DNA from: AC-32 sp036522595
Lineage (GTDB): Bacteria; Actinomycetota; Thermoleophilia; Gaiellales; Gaiellaceae
Assembly (NCBI GenBank): GCA_036522595.1
Contig: DATDFL010000242.1
Coordinates: forward strand, 1 to 7,231
DNA length: 7,231 nucleotides
Reading direction: 5' to 3'
Shown: piece by piece, positions 5,768 to 7,231 of the stretch
Numbering within the stretch: position 1 is the stretch's first letter
Layout: the number at the start of each line of letters is the position of its first letter
The notes under the pieces: model-generated
What the model saw: the letters and a program-made list of their open reading frames with translations, nothing else
The model's database searches: none
What the model was told of the DNA's origin: nothing
Position numbers and translations under genes: made by a program

Positions 5768-6132
5768 TCTCGGGGCGCGTAGCGCCGGTGCAGCATCAGC
5801 TGGTTGCCGTCCGGATCTTTGAAGAACGCCATGTGGCAGACGCCGGTGTCGAGCGTCTCGCCGTCGAACGCGACGCCGCGGCCCTCGAGCTCCTGGCGAG
5901 TTTCCGCCACGACTGGCACGCGTAGGGCGATGTGCGCGGTGTGCGGCGCCGTGAACTCCTGGCCGATGTTGGTCGGGTCGATCAGGTAGAGCGAGACGTT
6001 CTCGCCGAGCTGGAATTCCGGCCAGCCGCCTTCGCTGACCTGCTCCAGCCCGAGCGTGTCGCGGTAGAACGCCGTCGCCCGCTCAACGTCTCTGACCGGA
6101 ACGGACACGAAGTCCGTCCGCTCGACCTGCAC
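5764..6132 (-). CDS. Single-domain VOC (glyoxalase-fold) protein, directly after sufB
   Basis: This 122-residue protein is a single VOC domain: ERTDFVSVPV, AFYRDTLGL (21-29), AHIALRVPVV (66-75), DTGVCHMAFF (95-104), DPDGN (106-110) and LHRRYAP (114-120). It is closest to domain 2 of the adjacent two-domain protein. Only this copy keeps a His in the second-half strand (H67), a usual VOC metal-ligand position; the first-strand His and the C-terminal Glu are missing. C99, H100 and H115 are conserved with the paralogues. The GTG start (6130-6132) overlaps the sufB stop by one base (TAGTG), with a GGAAGGA sequence (6144-6150, inside sufB) 11 bases upstream as a possible ribosome site. The frame is open further upstream only as a shadow of sufB. 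The substrate cannot be told from sequence. Confidence 0.86.
   Translation of the reverse strand: MQVERTDFVSVPVRDVERATAFYRDTLGLEQVSEGGWPEFQLGENVSLYLIDPTNIGQEFTAPHTAHIALRVPVVAETRQELEGRGVAFDGETLDTGVCHMAFFKDPDGNQLMLHRRYAPRE
5775..5850. repeat. 76-bp DNA repeat, copy in the VOC gene after sufB
   Basis: This is the partner of the copy at 5050-5125 (66 of 76 identical, direct orientation, 725 bp apart). It covers the coding sequence of the C-terminal strands of the VOC domain. Separately, a 20-base exact match joins the 5' ends of two VOC genes (4998-5017 and 5741-5760). Together these point to gene duplication as the origin of the array. Confidence 0.8.
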
Positions 6133-7231
6133 TAGCCGACGGATCCTTCCATCTGGAGCTGGATCAGCCGGTTCATCTCGACCGCGTACTCGAGCGGGAG
6201 CTCCTTCGTGATCGGCTCGACGAAGCCGGAGACGATCATCGCCGACGCCTCGGCCTCCGAGAGGCCCCGCGACATCAGGTAGAAGAGCTGCTCCTCGCCG
6301 ATCTTCGACACCGTCGCCTCGTGGCCGATGTCGACCTCGTCCTCCTCGATCTTGATGTACGGGTACGTGTCGGAGCGCGACTCCTCGTCGAGGATCAGCG
6401 CGTCGCAGACGACCTTCGACTTCGCGCTCGTCGCGCCCTTGGCGACCTGCAGCAGCCCGCGGTAGCCGGCCCGGCCGCCGTCCTTGGAGATCGACTTCGA
6501 GGTGATCAGGGAGGTCGTGTTCGGCGCGAGGTGGACGATCTTGCCGCCGGCGTCCTGATGTTGCCCCTTGCCCGCGAAGGCAATCGAGAGTACCTCGCCA
6601 TGGGCGCGCGGGCCGACCAACCAGATCGCCGGGTACTTCATCGTCAGCTTCGAGCCGAGGTTTCCGTCGACCCACTCCATCGTCGCGTCCTTGTACGCGA
6701 CGGCGCGCTTCGTGACGAGGTTGTAGACGTTGTTCGACCAGTTCTGGATCGTCGTGTAGCGGCAGCGCGCGTCCTTCTTGACGACGATCTCGACGACGGC
6801 GCTGTGCAGCGAGTCGGTGGAGTAGATCGGCGCGGTGCAACCCTCGACGTAGTGCACGTACGCGCCCTCGTCGACGAGGATCAGCGTGCGCTCGAACTGG
6901 CCCATGTTCTCCGCGTTGATGCGGAAGTACGCCTGGAGCGGCATGTCGATGTGGACGCCCGGCGGCACGTAGATGAACGAACCGCCCGACCACACCGCTG
7001 AATTCAGGGCCGCGAACTTGTTGTCGTTCGGCGGGATGATCGTGCCGAAGTACTGCTTGAAGAGCTCCTCGTGCTCGCGCAGCGCGCTATCGGTGTCGAG
7101 GAAGAGCACGCCCTGCGCGGTGAGATTCTCCTGCAGCTTGTGGTAGACGACCTCCGACTCGTACTGCGCGCCGACGCCGGCGAGGTACTTCTTCTCCGCC
7201 TCCGGGATCCCGAGCTTGTCCCAGGTGTCCT
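6132..7231 (-). CDS. sufB: SufB, Fe-S scaffold subunit (N-terminus missing)
   Basis: The visible part is 365 complete codons ending at TAG 6132-6134. By comparison with about 470 residues for the family, roughly 100 N-terminal residues lie beyond the window edge. SufB is the main cluster-building subunit of SufBC2D. Recognisable segments include TWDKLGIPEAEKKYLAGVGA near the edge, VPPGVHIDMPLQAYFRIN, VEGCTAP, TIQNWSNNVYNLVTKR, GNLGSKLTMKYP and HLAPNTTS. The likely cluster/sulfur residues are visible: a Cys at 6405-6407 (VVCDAL), then His at 6321-6323 and Glu at 6318-6320 in GHEATVSKIGEEQLFYLM. The Cys-to-His and Cys-to-Glu distances of 28 and 29 equal those of E. coli Cys405, His433 and Glu434. 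A GTG at 7107-7109 is internal, not the start, because family sequence continues upstream of it. The stop overlaps the first VOC gene. Confidence 0.97.
   Translation of the reverse strand, partial: DTWDKLGIPEAEKKYLAGVGAQYESEVVYHKLQENLTAQGVLFLDTDSALREHEELFKQYFGTIIPPNDNKFAALNSAVWSGGSFIYVPPGVHIDMPLQAYFRINAENMGQFERTLILVDEGAYVHYVEGCTAPIYSTDSLHSAVVEIVVKKDARCRYTTIQNWSNNVYNLVTKRAVAYKDATMEWVDGNLGSKLTMKYPAIWLVGPRAHGEVLSIAFAGKGQHQDAGGKIVHLAPNTTSLITSKSISKDGGRAGYRGLLQVAKGATSAKSKVVCDALILDEESRSDTYPYIKIEEDEVDIGHEATVSKIGEEQLFYLMSRGLSEAEASAMIVSGFVEPITKELPLEYAVEMNRLIQLQMEGSVG

Noticed and set aside
6133..6993. Long N-terminal extension of the first VOC protein
   Set aside because: It is read out of frame through sufB and is Arg/Gly-rich; the VOC domain starts at the GTG fused to the sufB stop.

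Overview
The window is dense, high-GC (roughly two-thirds G+C by eye) bacterial DNA. It holds most of a SUF iron-sulfur cluster assembly locus, with almost no non-coding sequence. The sufB/sufD/sufS/sufU set with a Rieske ferredoxin, GTG starts fused to stop codons, few Shine-Dalgarno sites and a c-type cytochrome lipoprotein suggest an actinobacterium, perhaps of the Thermoleophilia. That placement is an inference from style, not from a marker gene.

Layout from high to low coordinates, since the SUF genes read on the minus strand. The 3' three-quarters of sufB (6132-7231, cut by the window edge) is followed by three overlapping VOC (glyoxalase-fold) genes: a single-domain gene (5764-6132), a two-domain gene (5024-5767) and a single-domain gene (4668-5024). 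Then comes sufD (3506-4675). Every junction in this block overlaps by 1 to 8 bases, so it reads as one translationally coupled unit. The unit stops at a plus-strand gene (2127-3509), whose stop codon interlocks with that of sufD. After that gene the minus-strand series resumes with sufS (854-2098), sufU (420-851), a Rieske ferredoxin (106-420) and the 5' end of another gene (1-106).

SufB and SufD are scaffold proteins. SufS takes sulfur from cysteine and SufU relays it. The Rieske ferredoxin is a plausible electron carrier or client. The scaffold ATPase gene sufC is not in the window and must lie elsewhere, perhaps upstream of sufB. The roles of the VOC proteins are unknown. Their four domains share a GVC[H/N] and LH[R/H]RY signature and lack most residues of the usual VOC metal site.

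The plus-strand gene is the most unusual item. It encodes a lipoprotein with a class I cytochrome c domain followed by about 340 residues of an uncharacterised Cys/His-rich region. That region has an even 18 cysteines, mostly arranged as seven tandem Cys-pair repeats of 32-40 residues, and a histidine cluster near its start. Only 28 bp separate this gene from sufS, and that gap appears to hold overlapping, oppositely directed -10 elements. No RNA genes, mobile elements or CRISPR arrays were seen, and no gene-free stretch exceeds 28 bp.
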